This document shows, piece after piece, positions 22,671 to 33,631 of a DNA stretch of 64,000 nucleotides (positions are counted from its first letter, which is position 1; every line of letters starts with the position of its first letter). Under the pieces are notes generated by a model that searched no databases, had not been told where the DNA came from, and saw nothing but the letters and a program-made list of their open reading frames with translations. Source of the DNA: Smithella sp. (lineage in GTDB: Bacteria > Desulfobacterota > Syntrophia > Syntrophales > Smithellaceae). The translations under genes and the position numbers were made by a program. The stretch covers positions 49,138 through 113,137 of the forward strand of contig JAAZHX010000314.1 in the NCBI GenBank assembly GCA_012510495.1. The letters run 5' to 3'.

Positions 22671-23848
22671 TGGGCGCCCCTCTTTTTCAACACAGGCCTC
22701 GCTTCCTCTTCAGGCAATTCCTTTAAATATTTTTTTACAACCGGATCGTCCGGGTTCAAATACAGCAAATTCTCCGGCGATCGACTTTTGACAATGATGC
22801 GGGCCAGCGCTTTTTTCTTTTTTTCCGCCGCTGCGCTTTTCAGTTCGTGAAGCGCCTCTTGCGGTGTTTTGCGAAATTCCAGAACCCCCCGGCTGCGCGC
22901 CAGCGAAACAAGTTTTTTCCCCGTTTCGCTACGGACAATCACCTGGTTCCAACCCCGCATTTCCCCGGGGTTCCGGCCATAGCGGGCGGCGCCGACGGAC
23001 AGATCGGCAAACTCCGCCGTGGAATCGACGCAGTAGCGGCAGGCCTCGCGCACGCAGGCGTCCACCTCGGCCATCGGCACATTCACTGCGCCTTCCGCCG
23101 TGCTGAGCTCGAGAATGTTTTTCCCCGCCGGAATGTCCATGCCGATAAGATTTTCCGCGGAAAGTTGATATTTTTCCAGAAGATTTTGAAAATGTTCGAG
23201 CGCGAACGTCCAGCCGCAAAACAAACCAATCACCAGCGAAAGCGTTTTACCCCTGTGGTATCCGTCAATCTTTGCCGTCCTGATTCTGGCCAGCGCGAGC
23301 GCCTGGCAGGGCGTGGCCACGACGCCGATTCTGCGGCCTTCGTCTTTCGGCGCCCGGTGGAACGCGGCGACGGTCGGCGCCGCCCAAAAGCGGCTTCGGG
23401 CATAGTCCGCAAGCGCTCCCGCGTCGTCGATCATATGTCCTTCGGGCGCCCGTTCACTCAGACGGCCGGAAACAATCGCCGCATCGATCCATCCTTCGGC
23501 CATCGCCAGCCTCAGGAGCGCCGTCACTGTGCCGCCATGCTGAGAGCGGGCCCGCAGTCCAGCATCCTTCGCGCGCGCGATCCAAAACTCCTTCACCGGA
23601 CCGATCTCGTCGGTCGCGTCCAAAGCGTCAAAAAGACTTTCCCGAAGAAGCGGCAGATCGGAAGGCGTTCGGGGGCAAAAGGCGCGGCACTTGCCGTCGG
23701 GCAGGTCACAGTCGAAAAGCTGAACGGTTCGGTCTTTGTAAATCACCTGATAAGGACAGAGCCCCACGCACGCTCCGCAGCCGGTGCAGAGGCTTTGGTC
23801 CAGAACATCTTTTTTCAGCCTGGACTGGCTGCTTCGTTTTTTTCCCAT
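22667..23848 (-). CDS. Coenzyme F420 hydrogenase/dehydrogenase beta subunit (FrhB-like) iron-sulfur flavoprotein
   Basis: CTGCGACVGLCPYQVIY, SQHGGTVTALLRLAMAEGWIDAAIVS, VVATPCQALALARI, CRYCVDSTAEFADLSVG; start set to MGKKRSSQ. Confidence 0.88.
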   Translation of the reverse strand: MGKKRSSQSRLKKDVLDQSLCTGCGACVGLCPYQVIYKDRTVQLFDCDLPDGKCRAFCPRTPSDLPLLRESLFDALDATDEIGPVKEFWIARAKDAGLRARSQHGGTVTALLRLAMAEGWIDAAIVSGRLSERAPEGHMIDDAGALADYARSRFWAAPTVAAFHRAPKDEGRRIGVVATPCQALALARIRTAKIDGYHRGKTLSLVIGLFCGWTFALEHFQNLLEKYQLSAENLIGMDIPAGKNILELSTAEGAVNVPMAEVDACVREACRYCVDSTAEFADLSVGAARYGRNPGEMRGWNQVIVRSETGKKLVSLARSRGVLEFRKTPQEALHELKSAAAEKKKKALARIIVKSRSPENLLYLNPDDPVVKKYLKELPEEEARPVLKKRGAQ

Positions 23849-24639
23849 CAATGAACGCCCTTGGCCGCGCTTCCGTCCACCAGCAGATTCACACCGTTGA
23901 TGTAGGCGGCCTGTTCCGATGCGAGAAACGCCACGGCGTTTCCAATTTCTTCCGGCCGGCCCAGTCTTCCGGCGGGAATGGCGGCGGCCGTTTCGGTAAA
24001 ATACTGTTCGACGGAGATCCGCCGCGCTCGGGCGCGCGTTTGCGCAAGCTCCTCCTGCCTTCGGGTTCGAATGTGGCCGGGGCACACGGTGTTTACCGTA
24101 ATATTGTATTTTGCGTACTGGTTGGCCAGCACTTTGGCAAGGCCGCCGATGCCGGGGCGAACCGCGGAAGAGAGCAGCAGTTCATCGATGGGCTGTTTGG
24201 CGACGATCGAATTGATGGTGATGATCCTGCCCCATTCCTGCCGCACCATCACGGGCAGCACGGCGCGGGTCAGACGCACCACGCTCATCAGCGTGAGTTC
24301 ATGGCCCCTGAGCCAGTCTTCGTCGGTCAGGGCGAGTATGTCGCCCGCCGGAGGACCGCCTGCGTTGTTGACCAGAATATGAACCGCACCGAAGCGCTGT
24401 TCGGCTTCCGACACCAGATGGCTGATGTCTTGGGGTTTTGTAACATCGGCTTTCACGGGAAGAACAACCGAGCCGCTTTCTTCACGCAGCTCCCGAGCCG
24501 TTTGCGTAATTGCCTCTTCGCTCCTGGAGCAGATCACGACCGTCGCCCCCTCCAGCGCCAGCTGGCGCGCCGCTGCCCTGCCCAGTCCCTGGCTTGCCGC
24601 GGCGACGATGGCTATTTTATTTTGCAGTCCTAAATTCAT
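23848..24639 (-). CDS. SDR family oxidoreductase with atypical active site
   Basis: Rossmann motif AAASQGLGRAAARQLA, NNAGGPPAG; SSAVRPG where YxxxK is expected. Confidence 0.88.
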   Translation of the reverse strand: MNLGLQNKIAIVAAASQGLGRAAARQLALEGATVVICSRSEEAITQTARELREESGSVVLPVKADVTKPQDISHLVSEAEQRFGAVHILVNNAGGPPAGDILALTDEDWLRGHELTLMSVVRLTRAVLPVMVRQEWGRIITINSIVAKQPIDELLLSSAVRPGIGGLAKVLANQYAKYNITVNTVCPGHIRTRRQEELAQTRARARRISVEQYFTETAAAIPAGRLGRPEEIGNAVAFLASEQAAYINGVNLLVDGSAAKGVH

Positions 24640-24688
24640 AAAACCTCCGGGTCTTTCCGGCGCGCGGCCGTTTCCCGCAAAAGCGGGA

Positions 24689-26713
24689 TCACACGATGGC
24701 GCGGGAGACGGTATCACTCAATCCTCTGGCGGCGGCATTCAACTGCTGTGTGACGGCCTTGAACTGGGACAGGGAACCGGTCAACTGCGCCGCGCCGGCG
24801 TTCAGTTCGGCCATGGCCTCGCTGATCTGCCGGGAACCCAGAGACTGGAAGCGCATGCCTTCATTGACCTTGTCGAATTCCGGGCTGAGATTGGCCACCC
24901 GGTCGATGACCTGTGTGAGCTGCATCGTGGCCTCTCCGGCGGAGCCGACCCCGCGGGCAACCTCTTCTCGAAAATGGTCCATCTCCCGGACGCCATCCAC
25001 GACCGAGGCCTGCATTTCAGCGATGATGTCCGAAATATCCAGCGTCGCAATGGCGGTTTCATTGGCCAGCCGCCCGATTTCCCGCGCAACGACGGAAAAG
25101 CCTCTTCCGTATTCTCCCGCTTTTTCCGCTTCGATGGCGGCGTTGAGCGACAGGAGATTCGTCTGATCCGAAATTTTGGTAATCGTCGCGATGATGCTGT
25201 CGATGCTTGCCGCCTTCCGGCGCATCAACGCGAGTTTTTCCGAGATGCTGTCCGTTCCCACCGAGAGGCTTTGCATGGCACCCTGCAAACCGGAAAGGCT
25301 CGCCTGCCCGGCATTGGCCAGCCGGGACGCCTCACCGGCGGCATTTCTCACGCTCTCCATGGTTCCGGCCAGCTCCTGAGACGTCGCCGAAATCTGACTG
25401 GAAGAAACCCCCACCTGCGCCACATTTCCTTCGAGGCTTTTCATCGCCGCTTCCTGCCGGTCCGATGCCGAAACGATGGAGGCCGTGGTTGCGTTGAGAG
25501 TATCAACCGCCTCCCGAATCCGGATGGTCTGCTCCCGAATGCTTCGTGTCATTTTGCTGATGGAGAGGCTGAGCAGACCCACTTCATTGCGGCCGCCGCC
25601 GGCGTCGATCTGTACGCGCAGATCTCCTTTGGCGACGCTGTCCGCCGCGCCGGTCAGCTTTTCCATCGGCTTGCCTATCAGGTTTCGCGTCAGGAAATAG
25701 ACGAGCAGCGCGACGGCGACGGCGACCAGAAGCATGCTGATGAACAATTTGAACAGCAAAGCAAAAATGTCGGAGAGCACCTCATCGTAGTTCCGGCAAA
25801 AAACGATATACCAGCTGTCCTCCATGTGAAACTGGGCCGTGGTCAGCTTTTCCACATAGTAGGCCTTGACGGTGCCCGCAAAGTCGGACAGAAAGTAAGA
25901 TTCACCGGCGGCAATCTTGTCCATCACGGGTTTCACGAGGGCCGGGCCTTTCTGATTGAGAATCAGCGATTTTTGCGGATGGGAAATGATCATGCCGTCG
26001 TGATCGATCATCGAGAGGTAGCCGGTCGCGCCGATGACGGATTTTTCAACAAAAAACTCCGTGAAATAATCCATTCTCGGCGCAACAACGGTCGCGCCGA
26101 TAACCTCGCCTTCATGCTCGATGGGAGCGGCGACGACAAAAATGGGATTTCCTCTGAAAATGCTGGGATATACCTCGCTGATGAAGTACGGTTCCCCCTC
26201 GAAAACACTCTTGATGTAGCTGAATCCGGGGCCGCATTTCCCGATCGTTTTGCCTCCCACCGTATCAATGAAGAAATTTCCATTGCCGATGATTCTTTCT
26301 TCCCCCTGAACGTCCACGGCAATCGTCCGGCCCGGGGCCAGCTTTACGGCAAGGGGAATGTTTTCATAATAGGAATAACGCGCGTGCGCCTCAGACAGGT
26401 ATTTTTGCGCGTCCGCTCTTTTCTGCGGGTCGGAAGGCGAAAGAGTGACGGCAATAATCCTCGGATCGCGGGCAATGGTTTGCGCCGTGCGGATCTGCTC
26501 CTCCAGCCACCGTATGAGCGCCTGATTTGTTTTCCTGGTAACCGCCTCGGCAAGCTCGTAATTGGTTTTCAGGGCTTCCGGTTTGCCCAGGTGGTACGCG
26601 ACAAACCCGAAGGCAAGAAAAAGCAGCAATATGGCCGGGATCAGCAACAGAAGATACTGCATGGAAATCTTCCGCGAATTGTATTTCCTGATCAATGGGT
26701 TCAGCATCCGCAT
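24689..26713 (-). CDS. Methyl-accepting chemotaxis protein with periplasmic Cache-type sensor and HAMP
   Basis: Two TM segments, HAMP, and MCP hairpin SDQTNLLSLNAAIEAEKAGEYGRGFSVVAREIGRLA. Confidence 0.93.
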   Translation of the reverse strand: MRMLNPLIRKYNSRKISMQYLLLLIPAILLLFLAFGFVAYHLGKPEALKTNYELAEAVTRKTNQALIRWLEEQIRTAQTIARDPRIIAVTLSPSDPQKRADAQKYLSEAHARYSYYENIPLAVKLAPGRTIAVDVQGEERIIGNGNFFIDTVGGKTIGKCGPGFSYIKSVFEGEPYFISEVYPSIFRGNPIFVVAAPIEHEGEVIGATVVAPRMDYFTEFFVEKSVIGATGYLSMIDHDGMIISHPQKSLILNQKGPALVKPVMDKIAAGESYFLSDFAGTVKAYYVEKLTTAQFHMEDSWYIVFCRNYDEVLSDIFALLFKLFISMLLVAVAVALLVYFLTRNLIGKPMEKLTGAADSVAKGDLRVQIDAGGGRNEVGLLSLSISKMTRSIREQTIRIREAVDTLNATTASIVSASDRQEAAMKSLEGNVAQVGVSSSQISATSQELAGTMESVRNAAGEASRLANAGQASLSGLQGAMQSLSVGTDSISEKLALMRRKAASIDSIIATITKISDQTNLLSLNAAIEAEKAGEYGRGFSVVAREIGRLANETAIATLDISDIIAEMQASVVDGVREMDHFREEVARGVGSAGEATMQLTQVIDRVANLSPEFDKVNEGMRFQSLGSRQISEAMAELNAGAAQLTGSLSQFKAVTQQLNAAARGLSDTVSRAIV

Positions 26714-26983
26714 TTTCGCTCATCCCCGGGCTGTTTTCTGGCGCAAAACCTTTTCTCTGGATACCCTATTGCCGATAATTTATCAACATTTTCCACGCAC
26801 AGGACGGAATCCCCCGCCGCGCAACAGGCGCTGGATGAGATCAGGAAAAACAGAGGGAGCCTCTATGATGAAAACGTCGTCGACGCCCGTCCGACACTGT
26901 TTCAAGACAAAGGGTTTCAATTCCGAAGGTGACGGATTCGATGCAACGGCCGGAAAGGAACCGCCAGAGGGCCTGTCCGTTTC

Positions 26984-27497
26984 TCAAGGCTGGAGCGAAA
27001 TCATTTTCAAGGGACGGCCGTAAATTTCCTGACCGAGTTGCACGGCCACCTCTTTGATGGAGAATATTTCTTTCGATGAAAACTTCAATTTCCCATCTGT
27101 TTTTTCAGCCGTCACGGAAAAGCCGGTGGCCGCGTTGCAGCCGTGCATCCTGCGGGAGGCGGGAAAACGTCGCTCGGGTTTGTTGTCGTATTCCGGCGAG
27201 GTCGTATCCACCAGCCCGTCGAACGATGAAATCTTGATCGTGTATCCCCTGTTTTTCAGGCCTGCGGACAGGTGATCCAGCATGCGGGAAACCTTGTCGT
27301 ACGGCCGGATTTTTTCAAACATGAACCAGAGGGTGACTCTTTGATGCGTGGTCATGGGGGGGAACATCCGGATCAATAAGAATTTCGCTGGAGGTTCCGC
27401 CGTGTTCCACTCTGCCGTCGAAATCTCCGAAAAAACGTATTCCAAATGCGTCCACTCTCTCACCGCTGGCCCCGAATTTAAATTTTAATACTTGCAT
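26984..27497 (-). CDS. Hypothetical protein, possibly frameshifted at a G7/C7 tract
   Basis: Two overlapping ORFs (27497-27315 and 27463-26984) exchange plausibility at 27356-27362. Confidence 0.35.
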
Positions 27498-27892
27498 ACC
27501 CTCTCTTTTCCGGCGGTAATCTCAAAGCGTCTTTTTTTCTCCCGCCACGCACGCACATATCACATGTCGTAGTCAGTCACAGCAGTTTTTTCCCGGTCAC
27601 GGGGTTTTTGCTCCCGCCCAAGATCGGCCAACCGACCGACCGGCACATGAAGGAAATAGATCAAGCGCGCGAAAAGATTTGAAATATCGAACCAATAATC
27701 CTGCGCCTGGCGCGAGGCCGCATCGTCACGTTCAAAATGGCGCGCCCGCAGGGATTCCATCATCGGACCGCGATCTTCCGTGAGCCAGAATCAGGACTGC
27801 AACAAACAACCGCGACGTTTGAATCGTATATTGATTATGCATGGGCGAACCATAAAAAAACCCGGTTTCGGATGTCAAGAAAATACTGTGGT

Positions 27893-30846
27893 TTACTTGC
27901 GGGACTTTCCTGAAGAGGGGGAATGATTTCTCAAAAGCTCGGCAAATTGTTCGGGGGGAACGGGCAAGCTGAAGTGAAACCCCTGTATTTCATCGCAGGC
28001 ATGCTCCTGAAGGAAGGTCATCTGTTCCGCCGTTTCCACCCCTTCGGCGACGACCGTAAGGCTTAACATCCGCCCCATGGAAATGATGGCCCTGGCAATC
28101 GCCTTATCTTCGGGATTCGCCAGGATGTTCCGCATGAAAGACCGGTCTATCTTCAAGGTGTCGATGGGATAATGCCTTATCTGCGCCAGAGAGGAATACC
28201 CTGTCCCAAAATCATCTATCGCGAGGCGCACGCCCAGTTCCTTGATTTTGCCGAGAACAGCGATACGGGCGGGATGACGCATGACCACGCTTTCAGTAAT
28301 TTCCAGTTCCAACAGACGGGGTTCCAGCCCGGATTCATCGATCGCCCTTTGAATATCGTCAATCAGATGGTCATCGGTGAGCTGGCGCGCGGATAAGTTG
28401 ACGGACACGCATATGGGAGGAAGCCCCATTTTTTGCCAGGCTACATTCTGGAGGCAGGCGGTTTTTAAAACCCACCGGCCGATAGGAACGATCATTCCCA
28501 TTTCTTCCGCCGCCGGAATGAATCGTGTCGGCGTTACGATGCCCAGATCGGGATTGTTCCAGCGCAGCAAAGCTTCAACACCGGTAATTTCGGCCGTCTT
28601 GACGTCTAGTCTGGCCTGGTATTGCAGAAAAAATTCATTTCTTTCCAGCGCGAAACGCAAATGGGTTTCTATCGACAACCGCTCGATGGATTGCGTTTTA
28701 ATATCCGTCGAGTAGAGTTTGTAGTTGTTCTTGCCGTCCTCCTTGGCGCAATACATGGCGATATCGGCATTTTTCATCAGCGATTGTTCGTCTTCACCAT
28801 CCTTCGGGTAGCTGCTGACGCCGATGCTGGCCGTGACACGGCATTCCTCACCCATGATCGTTATCGGTTGCAAGACGGCGGATAGAATCTTCCGGGCAAC
28901 CGTTGTAACGTAACTCAAATCTTCTATCTCTTCGATCAAAACAACGAATTCATCCCCGCCCAGGCGGGCGATAGTGTCCACCGTGCGCAGCGTCTGTTTG
29001 AAGCGTGCGGCGACTTCCCGGAGCAACTGGTCGCCCGCGTCGTGTCCCAGCGTGTCATTGATCATCTTGAAGCGGTCCAGATCGATGAAGAAAACGGCAA
29101 ACATTCTTCCGTAGCGCTTCGCCGATTGGATGGCATGCTGGAGGATCTGGTTGAAAAGGACGCGGTTGGGCAAACCCGTCAACCCGTCATGCGTCGCCAG
29201 ATACCGGATCTGCTCCTCGGATTTTTTGCGTTCGGTGATGTCGTGGCCCACACCGCGAAATTCGCAGATTTTGCCGGCCTGATCCCGCACGGGAAGAATG
29301 GAAATCTCCGCGAAGGTCCGTCTGCCGTCCTTCCGGACAAACTCCAGGGGATAATTTTTCACCGGCCTGCCTGTTTTATACACCTGGTGAAACGTATCGT
29401 AAATCCGGTCCGCTTCCTTCTCATCGAAGAAGACGCGGAAATTGACGGGGGCCGACGAATCGGGGAAATATTCCAAATCACGGGAAATGGCGCCGTTGAC
29501 AAAAACAAGGTCGCCGGACAGATTGGTTTCAAAATACCATTCGTCAATCTCCTCCATAACCGTCCGGTATCTCTCCTCGGAGCGCCGCAGGGCTTCCTCC
29601 AGAAGTTTTGTTCCGTAATGTCCCGTCCGATGCCGCGAAAACCGATGATCTCGCTCTTCGGGTTGCACAGGGGAAACCCGGCAATTTCAGCATAGCGCAT
29701 CGATCCGTCCTTACGCGCGTATTTGTAAAAAACGCCTCTCACCGGCTTTCCAGTCGTGTAAATTTTACCGAAGGCATCATAGAGAATTTTGGTGTCTTCT
29801 TCATCCACCTGCTTGCGGAAGGTTTGACCGATCAGCTCTTCCTTCTGGTATCCCATCAAACGGCACGCGGCGTCGTTCATAAAAGTGTAGTTCCCGGCAA
29901 TATCGACCTCAAAATAGGCGTTGTCCATTTCTTCCAGAATCGTCCGGTATCTTTCCTCCGACTGGCGCAGGGCCTCCTCTGCCTGTTTGAGCCCGGTTCT
30001 GTCCCGCAGGATTCCCCGAAAAGCGACGGTCCGGCCGGCCTCGTTTTTGATGGGCGTGATGGAACTTTCAATGGATTTTCGAACCCTATCTTTCGTGATG
30101 ATTTCATACTGGACGTCTTTTTCCGATTTTCCCGTTTTGAAAACGCGGTTGTAGAACGCAAACACCTTCGCCGCATTTTCTTCATCCACCAACCGGCGGT
30201 AATTCAAGCCCGCCAGCTCATCTCTTGCATATCCCTGCATGCGGCACAAAGACTCGTTGAAAAAGAGAAGGTTGCCTTTAAGATCAATCTCCGCATACCC
30301 GTCTTCGATATTTTCCAGGATGTTCCGGTATTTCTCTTCACTCTGACGAATAATCATTTCCATCCGCTTGGGTTCGGTGACGTCCATGAAACTGCCGAGC
30401 GCGGCTGGTTTTCCTTCGTAGGGAATGGAAGTCACCCTTTCGAGAATCCACATGATTTCGCCGTTTTTCTTGATAAACCGGTATTCATAAGGCTCGGATC
30501 GCTCCCCCTTCAACGCCGCAATCGCGTTTTTTCTGGTTTGATCCCGGTCTTCCGGATGAATGTATTCGAAGGAATTCCGGTGAATCAACTCCTCGTTCGA
30601 ATAGCCGGTAATGGTCTTGTACAGGGAACTGCAATAGACGAATCTGCCGTCTTGAACGATGTAAATCGCGACGCCGACGGCGGACAGGATGTCTTTGGAA
30701 ATTGTTGAAAAATCGATTGTGTGCAAACGTCCGGCGCTGCCGGATGAAACATCCGGTTTGGATGGAGCTTTTGCTTTTCGCCTGCCTGTTGATTTTTTTT
30801 GGGCAACAGTTCCGGATGAATGGTTTCTTCTGGAGTTAACTGCCAT
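27893..30846 (-). pseudogene. Multi-PAS GGDEF-EAL (c-di-GMP) protein split by an apparent 1-nt deletion
   Basis: Frame 1 reads ...GFRGIGRDITEQ then garbage; +1 frame resumes KLLEEALRRSEERYRTVMEEIDEWYFETN...; GGDEF (RTVD-TIARL-GGDEF) and EAL (GVEALLRW) motifs are intact. Confidence 0.8.
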
Positions 30847-30972
30847 CGACTCCCAACCTCCCCATTTCAAACCTGAGCGGCGGAAGAATTCCTTCGAGGC
30901 TAGACATAGCATAAATACGAAAGCAAATGAAATAAAATCTTCCTTGTTTTACCTATTCGTCTTGCCGGCGCA

Positions 30973-31180
30973 GGAGACTGTGTCACAATTCCTATTTTGT
31001 CATCTATGGAAGCGAAGCGCGACCCGGAATCCATTATTATTAAAAGACTATGGATTCCCGCCAGGAGATTGTGGGAAACGACAGAGCAAACTTGGATTCC
31101 CGCCCCCCGACTTCTCGAGAGCAGGCTTCTCGGAAATAACGGCTTTTGACCATTCTGACACAACCTCGCAGGCCGGCATC
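30973..31180. repeat. Dispersed intergenic repeat family 1, copy A
   Basis: gagactgtgtcacaattcctattttgtcat...atggattcccgccagg...cttggattcccg...ggcttttgaccattctgacacaac; related to 40982-41247. Confidence 0.7.
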
Positions 31181-31332
31181 CGGCTACAAAGGAACTGGTT
31201 TCCGCTTCCGCGGGGACAACGCCCCGGCGCCCGCCGTTCACCCTTCCCTTCGATCGCTGGAGGCAGGGTTGGAAGTTACTTTCAGACAATAAAAAAGCAC
31301 CCAAGAAAATATCTTAAGTGCTTGATTTTATT

Positions 31333-31409
<77 letters not shown>

Positions 31410-31497
31410 ATAAAATCCCTGTAAGATGGTGACCTTAAAACATCATCTCCTTTGTTTGTCAAGGGGTTATTTGGTAAGCTTGCCTGAAAAACGGCGT

Positions 31498-32343
31498 TTA
31501 TGTTATCAGGTACCCCATGAACCGATAGATTAGCTTCGCCGCCATGAAATCCGGCGCGACGATGCCGGGCAGAGGGGACAGTTCGACCACGTCAAACCCG
31601 CGCACACTGCATTTGCGAGACACCAGCCGAAGCAGGCCGAGCACGTCACGCCAAAAAAGGCCGCCCGGTTCAGGCGTTCCGGTGGCGGGCATGACAGAAG
31701 GATCAAAAACGTCCAGATCAATCGTTACATAGACGTCGCCCTCGATTTGTCCGGCTATCGTTTCGGCCCAGTTTTGATGCTCGAAAACATAGTCCGCCGA
31801 ATACGATTTGACCTTGCTCGTGGGAAGGAAGTCCCCTTCCTCTTTGCTCATGCTGCGGATGCCGACCTGAACCAGATCACAAAATCCGGCGATCTGTCTG
31901 GCCACGCAGGCATGATTATAGGGCGACTCCTGATAACTGTCGCGCAAATCCGCATGCGCGTCAAATTGCAGGACCGTCAACTTCGGATATTTCTCCGCAA
32001 CCGCCTGCACCGCTCCCAGCGTAATACTGTGCTCGCCGCCCAGCATGACAGGGATTTTCTCCCGGGCAACGATCCGCCTGATTTTTTTGCGCACGGCGCC
32101 GATCATATATTTCGGTCCGCGGGCGTCCACGTCCACCGGCGCGGCGGTATGGATGCCGGCCTGATACGTTTCCTGCTTCAGTTCTTCATCATAGAGCTCC
32201 ATATTGGCGGACGCTTCGATAATGGCTGACGGACCCCGGCGGCTGCCGGGCTGATAGGTCGAGGTCAGATCGTAGGGAACGGAAACGACTACAAATCGCG
32301 CGTTGCCGAGTGAACATTCGGGGGTTATTCCGCCAAAATTCAT
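31498..32343 (-). CDS. speB: Agmatinase/ureohydrolase family
   Basis: GGEHSITLGAVQAV, FDAHADLRDSY, TIDLDVFDPSVMPATGTPEPGGL. Confidence 0.88.
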   Translation of the reverse strand: MNFGGITPECSLGNARFVVVSVPYDLTSTYQPGSRRGPSAIIEASANMELYDEELKQETYQAGIHTAAPVDVDARGPKYMIGAVRKKIRRIVAREKIPVMLGGEHSITLGAVQAVAEKYPKLTVLQFDAHADLRDSYQESPYNHACVARQIAGFCDLVQVGIRSMSKEEGDFLPTSKVKSYSADYVFEHQNWAETIAGQIEGDVYVTIDLDVFDPSVMPATGTPEPGGLFWRDVLGLLRLVSRKCSVRGFDVVELSPLPGIVAPDFMAAKLIYRFMGYLIT

Positions 32344-32384
32344 AATGTCTATAATCTCTCTTTTTTTGTAGAAGTTGACGCTTC

Positions 32385-33224
32385 CTAGCACGAAGAAGCG
32401 GGGATGTCCAGTTTTTCACCGAATGATTCCCGCCGGTTCCCCAGACCGACCGGGTAATTCCCCATGAAGAATTGGCCGTCTTCGTAATATAAAAACGAGT
32501 TGTGGAAGATCCAGTCACCGAGCGCCGCAAAGGTTTTTCTCCGGTCTTCTCCGTCCAGATAACGCAGCACGGGCACATGGCAATGCCCGAGAATCACCGT
32601 ATCAAACTCTTTGAACAGTTTTTGCGCGGCGCGGGCAAACATTTTTTCAACCAGAACCTCCCCGTCTTCAAGAGTTACAGTTTTGCTGGTTGCCGAGCTG
32701 AAGCCGGCAATCGCCCATAAGACGGGCGCGGGAATAAGGCGCTGGAAATGATAAAAAGCCCGGCTGCGCAAAATCTTCCTCAACGCGAGGTAAAGAACAT
32801 TTTTCTCGTCCAGCGTGTCGCCGTGGGCGATAAACGCACGACCGTGATCCAATTCAATCGCCGCCGATTCCTCGATGACGTCCATTCCCAGCATGTCGTG
32901 AAAATATTCCCGCATGAAAAAATCATGGTTTCCTTCGCACAAATGAATGCGGACGCCTCTTTGCTGCAACTCCACCAGCTTGCGAATGACCTGCTGGAAT
33001 TCCGGGTAAATACGGTCGGGACGGCAAAACCAAAAATCAAAAAAATCGCCGAGAATATACAAATCATCAATGGCCGTGTTGACGCGACCCGCTTTTTCAT
33101 CGCCGGCCAGGAACCGCACCCTGCCTTCCCCGAGCTCGGTCAAAAAACGGATCAGGCAGCCATAGCGCTCATCGGCCGCGCGCTTCAAGTGCGCATCGGA
33201 TAGAAAAACAGCTTTCATTGTCAA
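32385..33224 (-). CDS. lpxH: UDP-2,3-diacylglucosamine diphosphatase-like metallophosphoesterase
   Basis: FLSDAHL, LGDFFDFWF, EGNHDFFM, AHGDTLD, LGHCHVP motifs. Confidence 0.75.
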   Translation of the reverse strand: MTMKAVFLSDAHLKRAADERYGCLIRFLTELGEGRVRFLAGDEKAGRVNTAIDDLYILGDFFDFWFCRPDRIYPEFQQVIRKLVELQQRGVRIHLCEGNHDFFMREYFHDMLGMDVIEESAAIELDHGRAFIAHGDTLDEKNVLYLALRKILRSRAFYHFQRLIPAPVLWAIAGFSSATSKTVTLEDGEVLVEKMFARAAQKLFKEFDTVILGHCHVPVLRYLDGEDRRKTFAALGDWIFHNSFLYYEDGQFFMGNYPVGLGNRRESFGEKLDIPASSC

Positions 33225-33391
33225 ATTCTCAAAAAATTGGGGCAGTGGTCAATTTTTATAATAACCGGTTGGAAGCCTCTCCTGCCCCCGCAAGAGAAGC
33301 CGCAACGGTTTCCTGACTGCGGCGCTTTTGGTTATAGCCAAAGCAGGGCGCGCCTTTAGACGCGTCACTTTTCACCCTGCATGAGTGTTCG

Positions 33392-33463
33392 GCGGGTCTA
33401 ATAACCTAGCCACCTAACCACCTAAAGGTGGCGCGAGGCGGCGCGAGGTCACAAGCGACCCGC
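33392..33463. repeat. Dispersed hairpin element, copy 2
   Basis: GCGGGTC...TAATAACCT...AAAGGTGGCGCGAGG...GACCCGC followed by ACTAC. Confidence 0.65.
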
Positions 33464-33631
33464 ACTACATTATTGGTTTGAAAAATCCCCAACCGGCTTC
33501 CTTGTGCGCAACCATGATGGATTTTACAGCGTCTGTCAAATAAAATTCATGAGTAATTGATTCTTGTTTTGTCCGGTATTTTTTGCTAACTATCCGGAGG
33601 CGCCGGATTTACGGGCCTAAAAGGAAATCAC

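Noticed and set aside
24425-26932. 835-aa plus-strand ORF opposite the MCP and SDR genes
   Set aside because: Antisense shadow spanning two real genes; no RBS or domain.
27560-27763. 67-aa minus-strand ORF in the gap downstream of the multi-PAS gene region
   Set aside because: No recognisable family, no clear RBS; may be chance.
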